Origin: Collinsella aerofaciens
GTDB taxonomy: Bacteria; Actinomycetota; Coriobacteriia; Coriobacteriales; Coriobacteriaceae
DNA: 64,000 nt
NCBI RefSeq assembly: GCF_015557435.1
Contig: NZ_JADNOH010000037.1
Coordinates: 1-64,000, forward strand
Reading direction: 5' to 3'
Each line of letters starts with the position of its first letter. Position 1 is the first letter of the stretch. Shown here in pieces: positions 1 through 9,227 of the stretch. The notes beneath the pieces are model-generated. The model was not told the origin of the DNA. It saw only the letters and a list, made by a program, of their open reading frames with translations, and searched no databases. A program made the position numbers and the translations under genes.

Positions 1-6
1 TCGCAC

Positions 7-29
7 GGAGAGCACATTAAGTGCTCTCC
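7..29. repeat. Perfect inverted repeat (hairpin)
   Basis: The arms ggagagcac (7-15) and gtgctctcc (21-29) pair perfectly around a 5-nt loop. No T-run follows on either strand inside the window, so it may be a terminator cut by the window edge or another RNA or DNA hairpin. The rest of 1-249 holds no convincing gene; it is the T-rich upstream region of the methyltransferase. Confidence 0.5.
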
Positions 30-249
30 GGCTCGTGCGGAACTCGCGATCGACCTTATATATTTGTCCTCCCCGGGGCTCCCGCACAACGGGACCTCGG
101 TTGGGTTCTATCCCGATTGCAGTTGCTTCGCTCCTGCACCACTTGGTTGGTATGGCGGTTTGGCGTTGGAACGGTTCTTTTTCTGATATATGCTGGTTGC
201 GGTTCTTCTTTTGGGAGGGGCCGCTTTTTTGTTGTGAGGGGGATGGCCC

Positions 250-1137
250 GTGGCTGATGGGGTAATTCGTTCTGAGCTGCTTTCTGTGGATTGGAATGAT
301 GAATGGATGCGTTTGCAGGCTGCTCGGCATCGGGCTGATGACTCTTTTGAGTGGGATAAAAGAGCTCGGCATTTTCGGCCGCTGGAGACTGCCCCTTATG
401 CCCGGGATTTTATGGAGCTGTTGGCGCTCCGGCCTGGTGAGTCGGTGCTTGATATGGGGTGTGGGGCTGGTTCGATTGCTATTCCGCTTGCGCAGGCCGG
501 GCATCCTGTGATTGCTGCCGACTTTTCCCCTGCTATGTTGGGCACGCTTGATGCTGGCATTGAATACTATGGGCTCGAGGGTCGCATTGCACCGCTTGAG
601 CTTGCTTGGGATGATGACTGGGATTTGGTTGGACCGGTCGCAAAAGCGGTAGATGTTGCCTTTGCCAGCCGCTCGGTTACTACGACCAATCTGAAAGGTG
701 CGCTTGCCAAACTCGATCGTACGGCTCGCCGGCGTTGTGCTGTCACGATGGTCGCCAATTCCAGCCCGCGCTACGATCTGCATCTGATGAATGCCATCGG
801 CGCCTCGTTTACCTGCAGCAATGGCTTTGTGTATGCCTTTAATATCCTCATTCAGATGGGTGCCCTGCCGCAGGTTTCGTACTTTGAATCGCCTCGTCGC
901 GACACTTTCGATAGCCTCGAGGCGGGTGTGGCGGACTTTTCCCGCATGCTCGAGCATGGCAACGAGGATAAGGTCGACCGCCTGCGCGATTACATTGCCC
1001 AACACATGATTGAGAACCCCCATGCCGGCGAGCCAGGCTCCAAGGGTGCGCCGCAGGGACGCTTCATGCTCGATCATATCCGCAAGGTTCGCTGGGCGTT
1101 TATTGCCTGGGAGCCGGTCTCCGCGAGTCGTCCGTAG
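250..1137 (+). CDS. Class I SAM-dependent methyltransferase
   Basis: This 295-residue soluble protein should transfer a methyl group from S-adenosylmethionine; its substrate cannot be read from the sequence. The glycine-rich motif I VLDMGCGAG sits at residues 66-74, followed by VIAADFSP near 87-94, which matches the acidic-residue strand of the Rossmann fold. The N-terminal ~60 residues are probably a substrate or cap region, and the last ~100 are less typical of the family. The start is a GTG with a purine-rich Shine-Dalgarno (gaggggg) about 8 bases upstream. It stands alone, 168 bp before yhbY. Early codons are T-rich, unlike the later GC-rich part. Confidence 0.8.
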   Translation: MADGVIRSELLSVDWNDEWMRLQAARHRADDSFEWDKRARHFRPLETAPYARDFMELLALRPGESVLDMGCGAGSIAIPLAQAGHPVIAADFSPAMLGTLDAGIEYYGLEGRIAPLELAWDDDWDLVGPVAKAVDVAFASRSVTTTNLKGALAKLDRTARRRCAVTMVANSSPRYDLHLMNAIGASFTCSNGFVYAFNILIQMGALPQVSYFESPRRDTFDSLEAGVADFSRMLEHGNEDKVDRLRDYIAQHMIENPHAGEPGSKGAPQGRFMLDHIRKVRWAFIAWEPVSASRP

Positions 1138-1305
1138 CCCATCTATAAACTGCTCGCAGCCCGCACCGGCCACTCACCCGGCATCCGCATTCTTTTTGAA
1201 CTGGGCAAACGCGCTCCACACCACGCCGTTCCTGCGCTATCGTGGGACAGCTCACGTAGATTAAGGCCCCATCGCGGGGCGCCCATACATAGAAAGCGAG
1301 AACCC

Positions 1306-1605
1306 ATGGCACTGACAGGAGCACAGGTCAAGCAGCTTCGCAGCATGGCCCATCACCTCAACCCCGCCATCATCATCGGCAAGTCCGACGTCAACGAGGG
1401 CACCGTCGAGCAGACGGTCGCCTACCTGGAGAAGCATGAGCTCGTTAAGTGCTCCGTGCTCGACGGCTCCAGCCTTTCCGCCCGCGAGGCCGCCGAGGAG
1501 CTCGCCGAGCGCTGCCACGCCGAGGTCGTCCAGGTCATCGGCCGCAAGTTCTCGCTGTATCGCGAGTCCTCGCGCAAGGACATCGAAAAGATCAAGCTCG
1601 TCTAA
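1306..1605 (+). CDS. yhbY: YhbY-family (CRM domain) RNA-binding protein
   Basis: The 99 residues match a stand-alone CRS1-YhbY (CRM) domain in length and pattern. Seen: LTGAQVKQLRSMAHHLNPAI at the N-terminus, the IGKSDVNEG turn, and VQVIGRKFSLYR near the C-terminus. Known for the family: small basic proteins that bind pre-50S ribosomal particles and aid large-subunit assembly. It is a single-gene unit with a strong terminator 40 bp downstream. The Shine-Dalgarno is weak, but start and length agree with the family. Confidence 0.9.
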   Translation: MALTGAQVKQLRSMAHHLNPAIIIGKSDVNEGTVEQTVAYLEKHELVKCSVLDGSSLSAREAAEELAERCHAEVVQVIGRKFSLYRESSRKDIEKIKLV

Positions 1606-1643
1606 GAGCCAACGATCCGGCAAGCCAGCATACAGCAAGCCTG

Positions 1644-1678
1644 CGGGCGTCCGAGCAATTCGGACGCCCGTTTTTTAT
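1644..1678 (+). terminator. Rho-independent terminator after yhbY
   Basis: The arms cgggcgtccg (1644-1653) and cggacgcccg (1661-1670) form a perfect 10-bp stem with a 7-nt loop, followed by tttttt. It overlaps the last codons of the convergent SARP regulator gene. Confidence 0.9.
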
Positions 1679-4674
1679 CGCTCGACCAGCACGCGGTTAA
1701 GCCTACCCTCCACCAAGCGCTCGTACAGACGCCGCGTTTCGGGCTCGGGCACGCCATTGACCTGCTCCCTCAGGTGGTGCATATGCCCGCTGTACAGCTC
1801 GACAATATCGCGCCGCCGCCCCGCCGCGCCGTAGACGCGCATAGCGCAACGCACCATGTCCTCGCGCGCTGTCTCTTGGCGCAGCCCCGACTCCACCAGC
1901 CATACCGCCGACTGCAGGTCGTTTTCTTCTAGGGCGGCATTCGCTCCCCGAATCATGCAGTCGATATACTTCGATTCCATAATGCGCCGCATGCGCAAAA
2001 AGTAGGTGGGATTGCAGCCATTGGGAACATACAACGGACCGGCGTAGAGCTGCTCGATCTTGAGGCACAGCTCGACCAGATGGGGTCCGCGCGCACCCGT
2101 GCGATTTCCCAACACCTCACGACTAATCTGATCGAATAGCCTCACATCAGTCTTAACATAGTCACCGTTAAGCCCAATGCACTCATTTTGGATCAGCACA
2201 CACGATTTGCCGTCCGGCGTCGGCCCCAAGGCCGAGCGCAGGCGTGATATCGTCGAATACAGGTTGTTACGGGCGCTATTGAACTCTGCGTGGGGCCATA
2301 GCTCCATGGCCAGCGTCTCGCGGTCGACCAGCGCATCCATGCCCAGCGCAAGCCGTTCGGCGAGCGTTGCCGCTTTCTTGCGGCGCCACATCTTGTCCGT
2401 GATGGGAAACCCGTCGCGCTCGGCGCGAAACGCCCCAAACATGCGAATCTCGATATGGTCGACAGTATCGACGGCTTCGACCTCGCCAGCCTGAAACAGG
2501 CGCTCACCCTCCCCTTCCAGATCGTCACGCAGCGAATACCGCGATAGTTCGCGCACCGGGAGTTTCTTGCGGATTCTGGCCGCCGGCTCGCCCAGACAAT
2601 GCATGGCAAGGCGCGCAAAGAGCCGATACGATGGGTCCAAAATCCCTGCGCGGTTCATGGACATCCAAGCCGCAAGATCGCTGTCTCGCCCTGCACAGGC
2701 CAAGTGCAGCGCTACCATCCAAGCCTCCGCACCGCCAACCTGCGTCTGACTTATATCGAGCAGCTCCGCCTCCTCGCGCACCGAAACCATCGAGGTGTTA
2801 CGCAGATACGCCGCACGCTCCAGCAGCAACGCGTTGTCGCGCATGTACGCAATTGGCTCCTCAGCCAGTTTGAGTACCTGAACCGCGCGGAACTTCGCAT
2901 TGACCGGCCGTCCTTCCGCCAACGATTGCCAGCCTTCTAGCAACAGGCCAAACAGCTGAATCTGGTTATCGCGCATGCGCACGGCAAAACGATCGAGCTC
3001 GTTGAACGCCGCATCGTCGGTTACCGGCAAGCCGGAAAGGAGCCGCCGTGCCGCCAGCACCATGCGTACCCAGATAGCCGGCGCCTTAAGTCCGCGCACA
3101 TCGAGCGCGTCCCGCACCAGCGCCATCTCGTCGTCGCGCTCGTCGATCCCCGCAAACGACCCATCGAAGAGCTCCACCAGCATGCTATCGGCCCGTATAA
3201 AAGTCCCCGCGATATCGAGCTCGCAGTCATAGGCCTTGCGCGTTTTGAGCTGCTGCAGAGCACCACCGCCATCTCCCCGCTCGGCCAACCAGTGCTTGAC
3301 CCCGATATGCGCAAAGAGCATGTCGAGCGCCGTGTGTTCCGTCTCGATTTCCGGCACAGCAAGGTTCATGGGAAGCCCAAGCCCGTTGTCCCCATAGCAA
3401 ACTGCCGTAAGGGCCTGGGCGACCTTCCACGAAACGGGATCTATTTCACAGGCTGCCTGATCGCCCGCATGCTCAATGAGCGATGCCATACAGCGGGCGA
3501 GCTTTGTGTTGGACACGCTGACTGCCGCCAAATATACACCGAGCGCCTCGGCAGGCGTTGGCTCTGGGGCGGGATCGTCGGCATCGATCGTGCTCAACGC
3601 CGCCCGGCAGACATCGGCACCGTGCCCCGTCAGAGCAAGATCGACCCCATACTGCCCGGCAAGTTCAAGGACCACGCTACGGTCCAAAAAGGCGTCGGCT
3701 AGGTCCATCGCCGCATCACATCGACCTGCCTTGAGCAAAATTCGAGCTGCCCGCGGAACAAGCTCGGGACGGATCTCGGCCACCAACTTACGCAGACGCA
3801 GACGTCCGTTGTCCTCGGCGCCCAGGCACGTAAAGCTCCGGTCGGCGGGATCTAAACCAAAGATCGGGTAATCGCGTACAAGGTAAGACTGGTCGATCAT
3901 CGACAGCCTCACCCCGCAAGCCTCGAGTTCTGCAATATTGCCCTCGCCCATCAAGATCATGAGGCAGGCGACGCAGAACAGCGCATTATTATCGAGCGAA
4001 GCAAGATCGACAAGTGCCGCACCATACACGTTGACAATCTCGTTTTCGAGCAGACCGGCAACATCGCCCTGGCCGTACAGACCCGTCTGCAAAGCCGAAA
4101 CAAGCTCGGGCACACCCTGTGTGAGCTGGTAAAAGTCAAGCGATGTGCTAATCGAAAACGCCGATGCCCACGCCGAATACTCATAGGCATGCACCTTGAG
4201 CATTTGCGCATTGATCTTAACCGAGTCACCCAGCCCATGAATCAGCTGACGATTTGAAGGACGGCAGGAGATAAAGACCCCTACCCCCATAGCGCGCAGG
4301 CCGCGAATCCTGTCAATGAGGTCTTCGGTATCATGCTGATCGAGATTTGGCACATTATCAATCGCGACAAGGGAATGCGGCTTGTCTTTGAGCTCTTCGG
4401 TTACCACCTCGAGCTGCATAAACACCTCGCGCCCAATGGCTCGATCCGCCTCGATAATCCGAACGGGGCCTCGCGTCGGATCGCTTTTTACCTCTTGGGT
4501 GTACTGCAGCAGCACCGAGGTTTTCCCAAAGCCATCAGGCGCGTAGAGAACCACGATGCCGGCCTTTCGGCCCTTGGCGATAAGCTCATTCAGCAGACGC
4601 TCGCGTCGCACCATATAGCCTCCGCCCAGCGGCATCAGTTCGAGGTCGTCTATACTATCCAAATCGTTTACCAT
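1675..4674 (-). CDS. Large SARP-type transcriptional regulator with N-terminal P-loop ATPase
   Basis: This 999-residue protein joins an AAA/STAND-like NTPase to a C-terminal SARP output module. Seen: Walker A APDGFGKTS at 45-53, a Walker-B-like hydrophobic strand ending in D (VAIDN) near 103-107, a long helical middle, and from about residue 740 a winged-helix region (HIEIRMFGAF...WRRKKAATLAERLAL) followed by a TPR-like BTAD domain to the end. Known: AfsR/DnrI-like proteins bind direct repeats at target promoters and can need ATP. The ATG at 4674 is preferred over one 51 bases upstream because AGGAG lies 5 bases before it. No adjacent gene suggests its target. Confidence 0.8.
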   Translation of the reverse strand: MVNDLDSIDDLELMPLGGGYMVRRERLLNELIAKGRKAGIVVLYAPDGFGKTSVLLQYTQEVKSDPTRGPVRIIEADRAIGREVFMQLEVVTEELKDKPHSLVAIDNVPNLDQHDTEDLIDRIRGLRAMGVGVFISCRPSNRQLIHGLGDSVKINAQMLKVHAYEYSAWASAFSISTSLDFYQLTQGVPELVSALQTGLYGQGDVAGLLENEIVNVYGAALVDLASLDNNALFCVACLMILMGEGNIAELEACGVRLSMIDQSYLVRDYPIFGLDPADRSFTCLGAEDNGRLRLRKLVAEIRPELVPRAARILLKAGRCDAAMDLADAFLDRSVVLELAGQYGVDLALTGHGADVCRAALSTIDADDPAPEPTPAEALGVYLAAVSVSNTKLARCMASLIEHAGDQAACEIDPVSWKVAQALTAVCYGDNGLGLPMNLAVPEIETEHTALDMLFAHIGVKHWLAERGDGGGALQQLKTRKAYDCELDIAGTFIRADSMLVELFDGSFAGIDERDDEMALVRDALDVRGLKAPAIWVRMVLAARRLLSGLPVTDDAAFNELDRFAVRMRDNQIQLFGLLLEGWQSLAEGRPVNAKFRAVQVLKLAEEPIAYMRDNALLLERAAYLRNTSMVSVREEAELLDISQTQVGGAEAWMVALHLACAGRDSDLAAWMSMNRAGILDPSYRLFARLAMHCLGEPAARIRKKLPVRELSRYSLRDDLEGEGERLFQAGEVEAVDTVDHIEIRMFGAFRAERDGFPITDKMWRRKKAATLAERLALGMDALVDRETLAMELWPHAEFNSARNNLYSTISRLRSALGPTPDGKSCVLIQNECIGLNGDYVKTDVRLFDQISREVLGNRTGARGPHLVELCLKIEQLYAGPLYVPNGCNPTYFLRMRRIMESKYIDCMIRGANAALEENDLQSAVWLVESGLRQETAREDMVRCAMRVYGAAGRRRDIVELYSGHMHHLREQVNGVPEPETRRLYERLVEGRLNRVLVER

Positions 4675-5060
4675 GCCTGCTCCTCTACTCGACCGTATGG
4701 ACACCGTAACCGCAAGACCATACAAGCCGCACCATGAATAGGGCGGCCTTGTGTTTTAAGTTGTCTATCGGTACGCAAGCGGCAAGTTTTAGTACAGCGA
4801 GGGCCGATTGTTATTAATCCCCCGACTAATCGGTCTTTGAGCAGGTAAATGTACTTGTCGGCTTGTCCCATCCCAGTGGCAGTGTAACTCATATGAGCAT
4901 GGTTCACCCATGTCATTCAACTCGCCTAGCACCCGCTACCGTCTGCGACCTTTTAGTGGCATTTTTGCATAGAATCTGGTATGGAATGAATCAAGCTGTT
5001 GGGTATCCGTCATCCGTCAAGGCTTGCGGCAAGATTTTGGTCAAGCATACGACAAGGACA
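4675..5060. other. Intergenic region upstream of the SARP regulator
   Basis: About 390 bases between the regulator start and the nagB terminator hold no credible gene. It must contain the regulator's promoter, read leftward. The stretch is more AT-rich than its flanks, with direct and inverted fragments (ccgactaatcgg near 4820), but I cannot assign a -35/-10 pair with confidence. Confidence 0.5.
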
Positions 5061-5087
5061 GCAAAAGGCCCCCGCAAAGCGGAGGCC
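5061..5087 (-). terminator. Rho-independent terminator after nagB
   Basis: Read on the - strand, ggcctccgc and gcgggggcc pair (one G-U) around a TTT loop, followed by TTTTGC. It lies 35 bases beyond the nagB stop codon. Confidence 0.8.
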
Positions 5088-5121
5088 TTCGGCAAAGCTA
5101 TGTCGAGATGACGGGCGCGCG

Positions 5122-5850
5122 CTACTCGCAGAGCGAAAGGGCTGCCTCGTCGGCGACCACGACGCAGTTGGTGTGCAGCTGCAGGATCGAGGCCGGGCAC
5201 TCGGGCGTAACCGGACCATAGCACATGTCATGCACGGCCTGGGCCTTGGCCTCGCCGTTGGCGACGACCAGGATCATGCGGGCATACATGATGGTCTGGG
5301 TACCCATGGTGTAGGCCTGACGGGGCACGTCGTCGATGCTGTCGAACAGACGGCTGTTGGCCTGAATGGTGCTCTCGGTAAGGTCGACGCAGTGCGTACC
5401 CTTGGAGAAGTGGTCATCGGGCTCGTTGAAGCCGATGTGACCGTTGTTGCCAATGCCGAGCAGCTGCAGATCCGGGTAACCGGCGGCAGCGACGATCTTG
5501 TCGTACTCGGAGCAGGCAGCGGCGGCGTCGGGGTTAGAACCGTCGGGCACATGCGTGTTGTTCAGGTCGATGTTGATGTGATCGAAGAAGTTCTCACGCA
5601 TAAAATAGTGATAGCTCTGGGGATCGTCATGCGAAAGGCCACGATACTCGTCCAGGTTATAGGTGCTGACCTCGGCAAAGTCGACGTCGCCCTTCTCATA
5701 CCAAGCGGCAAGCTGCTTGTAGGCGCCAATCGGGGTGGAGCCGGTGGCAAGGCCCAGCACGCAATCGGGCTTGAGGATGACCTGCGCCGAGATGATATTG
5801 GCGGCCTTACGGCTCATATCCTCGTAGTCTTTAGCTTTAATGATCTTCAT
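5122..5850 (-). CDS. nagB: Glucosamine-6-phosphate deaminase NagB
   Basis: The 242-residue enzyme converts glucosamine-6-phosphate to fructose-6-phosphate and ammonia, the last step of amino-sugar catabolism. Seen: the phosphate-binding loop GLATGSTP at 33-40, the NLDEYRGL motif near 66-73 containing the catalytic Asp, and GIGNNGHIGFNEP with the ring-opening His. The Asn before GH is the form I recall from Gram-positive NagB; E. coli has Asp there. The start at MKIIKAKDYEDM is chosen because aaagga precedes it by about 7 bases; an upstream in-frame start would add 26 unlikely residues. glmM, the opposing biosynthetic reaction, lies two genes away. Confidence 0.95.
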   Translation of the reverse strand: MKIIKAKDYEDMSRKAANIISAQVILKPDCVLGLATGSTPIGAYKQLAAWYEKGDVDFAEVSTYNLDEYRGLSHDDPQSYHYFMRENFFDHINIDLNNTHVPDGSNPDAAAACSEYDKIVAAAGYPDLQLLGIGNNGHIGFNEPDDHFSKGTHCVDLTESTIQANSRLFDSIDDVPRQAYTMGTQTIMYARMILVVANGEAKAQAVHDMCYGPVTPECPASILQLHTNCVVVADEAALSLCE

Positions 5851-6011
5851 TACGCGTCCTTTCTCGTACAAGAGAGGCAAGGCTCCCCTTACAAGCGCTT
5901 GCCCGCGGCCCGCGTCGGCCGCAACCAACGTGTGCGGCCACCAGGGCGAGGTCGCGTAATGTATGTGTCTCGTGTCTAGCCGCGTCGAGGCCCCTGCCCG
6001 TCCACGGTGAC

Positions 6012-6031
6012 CCGAAGCCCTTTAGCTTCGG
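6012..6031. repeat. Short hairpin between nagB and the PTS gene
   Basis: The arms ccgaagc and gcttcgg form a 7-bp perfect stem with a 6-nt loop. It lies 18 bases from the longer hairpin at 6049-6082, and both sit in the leader side of nagB. There is no T-tract, so its role is uncertain. Confidence 0.4.
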
Positions 6032-6048
6032 ACAAATCCCATCTTGCC

Positions 6049-6082
6049 ACGGAGGGCGCCCTCTTTCAAGGGCGCCCTCCGT
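6049..6082. terminator. Strong 14-bp hairpin, probable terminator of the PTS EIIA gene
   Basis: The arms acggagggcgccct (6049-6062) and agggcgccctccgt (6069-6082) pair perfectly around a 6-nt loop, 40 bases past the EIIA stop. A U-tract is missing on both strands, so termination is inferred from position and stem strength; an attenuator ahead of nagB is an alternative. Confidence 0.5.
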
Positions 6083-6121
6083 AAACGTGTTTGAATTGTA
6101 GGCTAAAGGCCAAGCGCGCTC

Positions 6122-6619
6122 CTAGCGCTCGCGAGCGACGATGAGTTGGTCCATCTCCTCGACATGCTCGCCAACGGAGCCCTTGATGCTCGAGAACTCA
6201 ACAGAGTTGCACACCAAGATAGGAACCGTCACATCGTAGCCCTCGGCAGCGATTGCTTCGCGATCGAACTCGATGAGCACGTCACCCTTATGGACAATAT
6301 CGCCCACCTGCGCATGCACGGTAAAGTGCTTGCCCTCGAGCTGAACGGTATCGAGTCCAACGTGGATAAGCACATCCAGGCCATCGACCGTGTTAAGCGC
6401 AACAGCGTGTCCCGTGGGAAAAATAGCCTCGACCTTGGCATCGGCCGGTGCGATCACACGCGTTCCGGTGGGCTGAATCGCCACGCCCTGGCCCAAAAGA
6501 CCGGTGGCAAACGTTTGGTCATTGACCTCGGACAGTGGAATAACGTCGCCCGAGATGGGAGCATCCAGCGTAAGGACTCGACCACGCATACCAAAAGACC
6601 TTAGGACTTTAGTGAACAT
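6122..6619 (-). CDS. PTS glucose-type EIIA component (free-standing)
   Basis: This 165-residue cytoplasmic EIIA-Glc-type domain takes phosphate from HPr and passes it to an EIIB. Seen: the phospho-acceptor His86 in LIHVGLDT (84-91), the partner His71 in PTGHAVAL, and the beta-sandwich pattern APADAKVEAIF. No EIIB or EIIC is adjacent, so it probably serves permeases elsewhere and may, like Crr, have a signalling role (inference). The start is the ATG at 6619, preceded by gaggggga; a TTG 21 bases upstream is less likely. It lies between nagB and glmM on the same strand. Confidence 0.88.
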   Translation of the reverse strand: MFTKVLRSFGMRGRVLTLDAPISGDVIPLSEVNDQTFATGLLGQGVAIQPTGTRVIAPADAKVEAIFPTGHAVALNTVDGLDVLIHVGLDTVQLEGKHFTVHAQVGDIVHKGDVLIEFDREAIAAEGYDVTVPILVCNSVEFSSIKGSVGEHVEEMDQLIVARER

Positions 6620-6690
6620 GCTCCCCCTCGGACATACCAATCAACCAAATGAACTTTACCAGTTTACCACTTGGCAACCGTTTTTGACCA

Positions 6691-8028
6691 TTAGGGAAGT
6701 TCGCGCTTGACAACCTCAACGATGTCGTCGACAACACGCTGGGTCAGCTCATGCGTTTCGGCCTCGGCCATAACGCGGACCAGCGGCTCAGTGCCACTCG
6801 GGCGCACCAGAATGCGGCCGCGGCCGTCAAGCTCCTTCTCGGCGGCAGCGACGGCATCCCAGATGGGCCGGCAGTCGTCCAGGCCGGCCTTGTTGTCGGA
6901 ATGCACGTTGACGAGCACCTGCGGATACTTCTTCATGATGCCGGCAAGATCGGTGAGGGTGCGACCAGTGCGCTTGAGCACGGCCAGCAGCTGCAGGGCC
7001 GTCACCAGGCCGTCGCCGGTGGTGTTGTGCTCCAGGAAGATGATATGGCCGGACTGCTCGCCGCCGATGACGGCGCCGTCTGCGAGCATGCGCTCCAGAA
7101 CGTAGCGGTCGCCCACGGCGGTCTGGACCATCTCGAAGCCCTGCTCCTTCATAGCGATGGAGAAGCCCAGATTGCACATGACGGTCGAGACAATCTCGGA
7201 GTTGGCGAGCTTGCCACGAGCGGCGAGGTCGGAGCCACAGATGGCCAGGATGTAGTCACCGTCGATCTCGTTGCCCTCGCTGTCGACGAAGAGCACGCGG
7301 TCGGCATCGCCATCGTGGGCCAGGCCAATGTCGGCGTGGGTGCGCAGGACGAGCTCGCGCAGGGGCTCAAGATGGGTGGAGCCGCACTCGACGTTGATGT
7401 CGGTGCCGCAGTAGTCGGTGTTGATGGCATGGACCGTGGCGCCCAGGCGCTGCAATGCGGCGGGCGTGGTCTGGCAAGAGGCGCCGTGACCGCAGTCGAC
7501 GGCAACAACCAGGCCGTCGAGCCTCAGGCCGTCGAGCGTATCGATAGCGTGGTCGACGTATGCCTTGCGAGCATCCTTCATCTTGATGATGTGGCCCACA
7601 CCGGCGCCAGTCGGCAGCGTGTCGGCAGCCATGGCCTCCTCGGACATGACCCATGCGCTGATCTCCTCCTCGACGGCGTCGGGAAGCTTCATGCCCTTGC
7701 GGCTAAAGAACTTGATGCCGTTGAACTCCGGCGGATTGTGCGAAGCGGAAATGACGATGCCGCCGTCGAGCTCGTTCTGAACGGTGAGCAGCGCCACGGC
7801 CGGCGTAGGGATAACGCCGCAGCAGTGTGGACGGCCGCCCTCGGCCATGATGCCGGCGGTCAGAGCACTCTCGAGCATGGTGCCCGAAAGGCGCGTGTCG
7901 CGGCCGACGCAGATATCCGGACCAAGGAACTTGGTCGCCGCGCGGCCCAGGCGAAACGCGAGGTCGCACGAGAGGTCGGCATTGGCGACGCCACGAACGC
8001 CGTCGGTACCGAAGATGTTCTGGGGCAT
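6691..8028 (-). CDS. glmM: Phosphoglucosamine mutase GlmM
   Basis: The 445-residue protein interconverts glucosamine-6-phosphate and glucosamine-1-phosphate, feeding UDP-GlcNAc for peptidoglycan. Seen: IFGTDGVRG at the N-terminus, the active-site loop ISASHNPP with phosphoserine at residue 96, the metal loop DGDADR at 239-244, the sugar loop GGEQSGH, and the phosphate-binding RPSGTEP near the C-terminus, all in family order and at family length. AAGGAG precedes the ATG. Reading on from rplM-rpsI, the terminator at 8086-8121 separates it from that operon. Confidence 0.97.
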   Translation of the reverse strand: MPQNIFGTDGVRGVANADLSCDLAFRLGRAATKFLGPDICVGRDTRLSGTMLESALTAGIMAEGGRPHCCGVIPTPAVALLTVQNELDGGIVISASHNPPEFNGIKFFSRKGMKLPDAVEEEISAWVMSEEAMAADTLPTGAGVGHIIKMKDARKAYVDHAIDTLDGLRLDGLVVAVDCGHGASCQTTPAALQRLGATVHAINTDYCGTDINVECGSTHLEPLRELVLRTHADIGLAHDGDADRVLFVDSEGNEIDGDYILAICGSDLAARGKLANSEIVSTVMCNLGFSIAMKEQGFEMVQTAVGDRYVLERMLADGAVIGGEQSGHIIFLEHNTTGDGLVTALQLLAVLKRTGRTLTDLAGIMKKYPQVLVNVHSDNKAGLDDCRPIWDAVAAAEKELDGRGRILVRPSGTEPLVRVMAEAETHELTQRVVDDIVEVVKRELP

Positions 8029-8085
8029 AGGATTGCTCCTTCCCTAGCGGGCGATATGCAACCGCCCACCCTAGTCGAAAAAGAA

Positions 8086-8121
8086 AAGCGGGACCCGCCG
8101 AGGAATCGGCAGGCCCCGCTT
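8086..8121 (-). terminator. Terminator of the rplM-rpsI operon
   Basis: On the - strand aagcggggcc...ggtcccgctt forms a long interrupted stem closed by a GC-rich inner helix, followed by TTTTCTTTTTC. It lies 31 bases after the rpsI stop codon. Confidence 0.85.
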
Positions 8122-8151
8122 GTACATTGTATCTCGTAAGGAGATAAAACC

Positions 8152-8547
<396 letters not shown>

Positions 8548-8549
8548 CT

Positions 8550-8993
8550 TTAAGCCTCCAGCTCAATCTTCGTGGGGTTCTGGGCAGCGTGCGGATGCTC
8601 GGCACCAGCGTAGACCTTAAGCTTGGTCATCTGGGCACGGCCGAGGGTGGTCTTGGGCAGCATGCCGCGAACGGCGCGCTCGATGACCTTCTCCGGGTGC
8701 TTCTCCATAGCCTGGCGGAAGCTCTCAGCCTTGAGGCCGCCGTTGTAGCCGCTGTGGCGATAATAGGTCTTCGTGTCGGCCTTGTTACCGGTAAGCTGGA
8801 CCTTATCGGCGTTGATGACGACAACGAAGTCGCCGCAGTCGCTGTTGGGCGTGAACTGGGGCTTGTTCTTACCGCGCAGGATCATTGCGATCTGGGTGGC
8901 AAGACGGCCCAGGACAGCACCATCGGCGTCGACGAGAACCCAGTTGCGCTGGACCTCGCCCTGCTTGGCGTAGTGAGTCGATTTCGAAATCAC
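8550..8993 (-). CDS. rplM: 50S ribosomal protein L13
   Basis: The 147-residue protein matches L13: [35 protein letters not shown] and [12 protein letters not shown] are family signatures. The start is GTG at 8993 with GGAGGAG about 7 bases upstream. It is the first gene of the rplM-rpsI operon, with a clear promoter at 9060-9087 and a ~58-nt leader. L13 is an early assembly protein that represses its own mRNA in some bacteria. Confidence 0.98.
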   Translation of the reverse strand: MISKSTHYAKQGEVQRNWVLVDADGAVLGRLATQIAMILRGKNKPQFTPNSDCGDFVVVINADKVQLTGNKADTKTYYRHSGYNGGLKAESFRQAMEKHPEKVIERAVRGMLPKTTLGRAQMTKLKVYAGAEHPHAAQNPTKIELEA

Positions 8994-8995
8994 TT

Positions 8996-9050
8996 AGACT
9001 CCTCCATGTACAGTACGTGTTGTTACAGAGATTCACGGGGCTCTGCAAGT
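8996..9050 (-). promoter_or_regulatory. rplM 5' leader with stem-loop, possible L13 autoregulatory site
   Basis: On the - strand ttgcagag and ctctgtaa form an 8-bp stem (one G-U) around a 10-nt loop, between the predicted transcription start and the Shine-Dalgarno. Leader RNAs controlling rplM are known in several phyla; function here is inferred from position only. Confidence 0.4.
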
Positions 9051-9059
9051 AACCCGTCC

Positions 9060-9087
9060 ATATTACCCCGCTCGCCGCCCGAGTCAA
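9060..9087 (-). promoter_or_regulatory. Sigma70-type promoter of rplM-rpsI
   Basis: On the - strand a -35 box TTGACT (9087-9082) and a -10 box TAATAT (9065-9060) are separated by 16 bases, which puts transcription start near 9052. Both hexamers are close to consensus and correctly placed for the ribosomal operon. Confidence 0.8.
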
Positions 9088-9151
9088 CAGGTATTTTGGC
9101 TCCGACCAGAGTTTCTGCACATGTCGTCCACGCCCGGTGTTTTCACGGGAC

Positions 9152-9195
9152 GGGGCCTAGAGATCCCTCGACGAGCAAATGGCCCTCTAGGCCCC
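9152..9195. terminator. Long hairpin downstream of the patatin-like gene
   Basis: The 11-bp perfect arms ggggcctagag (9152-9162) and ctctaggcccc (9185-9195) enclose 22 bases. It lies 33 bases past the lipase stop and upstream of the rplM promoter. With no T-run, it is a probable but unproven terminator. Confidence 0.45.
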
Positions 9196-9227
9196 TATCT
9201 GTTATCGCTTTTTGCGGGTCGACCACC

